A program made the translations under genes and the position numbers. A stretch of 64,000 nucleotides of DNA from JASGIT01 sp047601665 (GTDB lineage: Bacteria; Pseudomonadota; Gammaproteobacteria; Burkholderiales; Burkholderiaceae_C): positions 930,001 through 994,000 of the forward strand of contig JASGIT010000001.1 in assembly GCA_047601665.1 (NCBI GenBank), read 5' to 3'. A model generated the notes under the pieces. The model was given only the letters and a program-made list of their open reading frames with translations, was not told the DNA's origin and made no database searches. Of this stretch, positions 61,786-64,000 are shown in pieces (position 1 is the stretch's first letter; the number at the start of each line of letters is the position of its first letter).

Positions 61786-62760
61786 TTAGAAGTTGTGGCG
61801 GATGCCGAGGGCGAAGGTGCTGAAGTCCTGGCCTGCTGCCGCCACGCCTGCGTAGCTGGCGCCAGCCTTGTTGTTCACCTTGGTGTACGCGCCGTACACC
61901 TTGGTGCGCTTGCTCAGGTTGTAGTTGTAGCCCAGGACGAGTTGGTTGGCGCTGCTGTCAGCCAGGTTGCTCCACTTGCCGGCCCAGCCATAGCCCAGCA
62001 CCACTTCCGAAGCGCCGAAGGCGTACATACCCGTCACGCGGGCGGAGTTGCGCTTGCCCAGGTTCGTCACGCTCTTGTCATCCGCGCGCTGGTAGTAGCC
62101 GCCGATCTGGAACGGACCCGTCGTGAAGTGGCCGCGCAGGCCGAATTGCGAGATGTCGCCGTTCTTGGTGTAGCCGCCGCCGAAAGCCAGCGGGCCGCCT
62201 TCCCAGTTGGCGGCCAGGTCGTAGGCGTTCTTGCCGCCCGTGCCGGACACTTGCTCGTGCAGCGAAACGGCGGCGTCCAGGGTGAAGCCACCGAAGTTCG
62301 GCGTGCGGTAGCCGATCTTGTTGGTGTCACGCATGACGTATTGGTACAGCTGGTCGGAAACGTGGCCGGTGTCGTGGTTGGGCTGATCCAGCACGCCATA
62401 GTCGGCCACGGCGAAGTACGACTCGGAGATCCAGCGGCCCAGGCGCAGCATACCGAAGTTGCCGGCCAGGTTCACTTCGCTCTGGCGGCCGAAGAACACG
62501 GGAGCGGCAGCGCCGGTGGAGGAGTCAAAACCGCTTTCCAGGGCGAAGCCGGCCTTCAGGCCGCCGCCGAGGTCTTCCGTGCCACGGATGCCCCAGCGCG
62601 AAGCGTTGTCGTACACGCCCGTCGTGGTCTGGTCGCCGCTCTTCACACGCTCCACAGAGGTGTTCACGCGGCCGTACAGGGTGACGCTGCTCTGTGCGAA
62701 TGCAGCGGAAGCGCCAGCGGTAGCCAGCAGGGCAATCAGCAGACGGTGGGTTGCTTTCAT
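61786..62760 (-). CDS. Gram-negative trimeric porin (Omp32-like)
   Basis: A 324-residue outer-membrane protein. The signal peptide MKATHRLLIALLATAGASAAFA is cleaved before QSSVTLYGRV, the standard start of the mature barrel in Burkholderiales porins. Internal blocks SRWGIRGTEDLGGGLKAGFA and VFFGRQSEVNLAG are family-typical. The C-terminal Phe (LGIRHNF) is the signal recognised by the BAM complex. ATG at 62760 follows CAAGGAAACCGAC. Closest in style to the anion-selective Omp32 of comamonads. Single gene with its own terminator. Confidence 0.95.
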   Translation of the reverse strand: MKATHRLLIALLATAGASAAFAQSSVTLYGRVNTSVERVKSGDQTTTGVYDNASRWGIRGTEDLGGGLKAGFALESGFDSSTGAAAPVFFGRQSEVNLAGNFGMLRLGRWISESYFAVADYGVLDQPNHDTGHVSDQLYQYVMRDTNKIGYRTPNFGGFTLDAAVSLHEQVSGTGGKNAYDLAANWEGGPLAFGGGYTKNGDISQFGLRGHFTTGPFQIGGYYQRADDKSVTNLGKRNSARVTGMYAFGASEVVLGYGWAGKWSNLADSSANQLVLGYNYNLSKRTKVYGAYTKVNNKAGASYAGVAAAGQDFSTFALGIRHNF

Positions 62761-62860
62761 GTCGGTTTCCTTGAATACGTTTGAAGATGCTCGAATTTTA
62801 GGTGTCCAGGCGTAAATTGATCGACGTTGCGCAGGGTTCGGTACCCAAAAGCATTCAAAC

Positions 62861-62900
62861 GGCGGCCAAAGTGATGCATTGATGCAACACTTTGGCCGCC
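62861..62900. terminator. Inverted repeat between actP and the porin gene
   Basis: GGCGGCCAAAGTG (62861-62873) and CACTTTGGCCGCC (62888-62900) form a perfect 13-bp stem with a 14-nt loop, 39 nt after the actP-like stop. Only a weak T-rich stretch follows on the minus strand. It could be a terminator for actP or an operator for the porin. Confidence 0.55.
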
Positions 62901-62938
62901 AAAGGTCCATAGTCCGCGTCAATCGACCGGTTCAGCCC

Positions 62939-64000
62939 TTAGTGCCCCGATGCGCCCGATGCGCCCAGGCCGGTTTCCGAGCGCACCTGCTGGGCGGCGA
63001 ACGCCGCGCGTTCCTTGTCCGCCTGGCCGCTCTTGTCGAGCACCGAGAACAGCCACACGCCGACGAAGCCGATGGTCATCGAGAACAGCGCGGGCGACGT
63101 GTAGGGGAACCAGGCCGAGCCAGCGGGGTTGCCGAAGGTCGCCTCCCACACCGAGGGCGAGACGATGGTCAGGCCCACCGACGAGATCAGGCCGAGGAAG
63201 CCGCCGATGACCGCGCCCCTGGTCGTCGTGCCCTTCCACAGCACCGACAGCAGCAGTACCGGGAAGTTGGCCGACGCGGCGATGGCGAACGCCAGCGCCA
63301 CCATGAAGGCGACGTTCTGCTTCTCGAACAGGATGCCCAGCAGCACCGCCACGATGCCCAGACACACGGTGGTGATGCGCGAGACCTTCAGCTCCGAGGC
63401 GCTGTCGGCCTTGCCGTGCTTGAACACGGTGGCGTACAGGTCGTGCGAGACGGCCGAAGCGCCCGACAGCGTCAGGCCCGCGACCACGGCCAGGATGGTG
63501 GCGAAGGCCACGGCTGAGATGAAGCCGTAGAACACGTCGCCGCCCACGCTCCTGGCCACCAGCACCGCGGCCATGTTGGCCGTGCCCGCGCCGCCCTTGA
63601 TGATGCCCTTGGCGGTGTCGGCCATCTCGGGGTTGGTGAGCACCATGGTGATGGCGCCGAAGCCGATGATGAAGATCAGGATGTAGAAGTAGCCAATCCA
63701 CACCGTGGCCCAGCCCACGGACTTGCGCGCTTCCTTCGCATCGGGCACGGTGAAGAAGCGCATCAGGATGTGGGGCAGGCCCAGCGTGCCGAACATCAGC
63801 GCCATGCCGAAGCTGATCGCGGAGACCGGGTCCTTGATGAAGCCCCCCGGGCCCATGATGGACAGGCCCAGCTTGGCCGCCACGTCCGGCGCCTTGCCGC
63901 CGGCGGCGGCGATCTCGGTCTTGACCCGCACGCCCTCGGAGAACAGCTTCTCGAAGCTGAAGCCGTAGTGCGCCATGATCATGAAGCCCATGAAGCTCAC
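62939..64000 (-). CDS. actP: Cation/acetate symporter ActP, C-terminal part (start beyond window)
   Basis: The reading frame is open to the window edge, giving the last 353 residues of a sodium:solute symporter. About eight membrane segments remain. Matching ActP blocks are MGPGGFIKDPVSAISFGMAL, LGLPHILMRFFTVPDAKEAR followed by KSVGWATVW, and VAGLTLSGASAVSHDLYATV. Full ActP has about 550-570 residues, so roughly 200 are outside the window. Imports acetate and related short acids with a cation. Usually follows a DUF485 gene and lies near acs; neither is visible. Confidence 0.93.
   Translation of the reverse strand: MSFMGFMIMAHYGFSFEKLFSEGVRVKTEIAAAGGKAPDVAAKLGLSIMGPGGFIKDPVSAISFGMALMFGTLGLPHILMRFFTVPDAKEARKSVGWATVWIGYFYILIFIIGFGAITMVLTNPEMADTAKGIIKGGAGTANMAAVLVARSVGGDVFYGFISAVAFATILAVVAGLTLSGASAVSHDLYATVFKHGKADSASELKVSRITTVCLGIVAVLLGILFEKQNVAFMVALAFAIAASANFPVLLLSVLWKGTTTRGAVIGGFLGLISSVGLTIVSPSVWEATFGNPAGSAWFPYTSPALFSMTIGFVGVWLFSVLDKSGQADKERAAFAAQQVRSETGLGASGASGH

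Overview
The window is a high-GC chromosomal segment from a betaproteobacterium, almost certainly of the Comamonadaceae (Acidovorax/Alicycliphilus/Diaphorobacter type). I infer this from the gene neighbourhoods, the GC-rich third codon positions and a dispersed palindromic repeat that I associate with that family. Nearly all of it is dense coding sequence. I see no rRNA, tRNA, CRISPR array, prophage or transposase gene.

Layout. 1-3.9 kb: a CoA-ester catabolic cluster (crotonase, CaiB/BaiF CoA-transferase, 3-hydroxyacyl-CoA dehydrogenase) divergent from an AraC-type regulator. 4-10.3 kb: acyl desaturase, RsmB/NOP RNA methyltransferase, purN, ruvC, a small unknown gene, and thiC behind a TPP riboswitch. 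10.3-28.8 kb: a complete division and cell wall (dcw) cluster on the minus strand, in the order mraZ-rsmH-ftsL-ftsI-murE-murF-mraY-murD-ftsW-murG-murC-ddlB-ftsQ-ftsA-ftsZ-lpxC. Most of its genes overlap by 4 nt, and it is interrupted only by a 268-bp inverted-repeat element between murG and murC. 29-35.6 kb: hslU, hslV, a STAS/TPR-like unknown, a cysteine-poor dksA, a His-rich COG0523 GTPase and rlmI. 35.7-40.8 kb: a membrane GGDEF-EAL protein and the dapF-DUF484-xerC operon. 40.9-45.3 kb: DoxX, a NUDIX/metallo-beta-lactamase fusion, a pseudouridine synthase-like protein lacking the catalytic Asp, and a cytochrome P450. 45.5-50.5 kb: prfC followed by a gtr-like three-gene glycan-modification set (GT-C-like membrane protein, polyprenyl-phosphate GT2, GtrA flippase). 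This ends in a second inverted-repeat element. 50.7-64 kb: a HAD phosphatase, ornithine cyclodeaminase-family enzyme, LysR/MFS/aldo-keto reductase set, a 1909-residue tandem UvrA, a trimeric porin, and the C-terminal part of an acetate symporter.

Three repeat phenomena stand out. First, an imperfect palindrome of about 45-60 bp (core GGCCTCCAGCGCTT...AAGCGCTGG, then CAGCTATCAAA) occurs about 15 times. Ten copies are in frame inside conserved genes (rsmB-family, murG, murD, murE, rlmI, dapF, MBL hydrolase, HAD, uvrA twice). Other copies supply stop codons (purN, lysR). Second, two elements of about 270 bp with unrelated sequences share one architecture: 32-33 bp terminal inverted repeats enclosing two further long stems. 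In both, the terminal repeat supplies the stop codon of the upstream gene. Third, one uvrA palindrome lies exactly at the junction of the two UvrA halves. These are the strongest candidates for something not well described.
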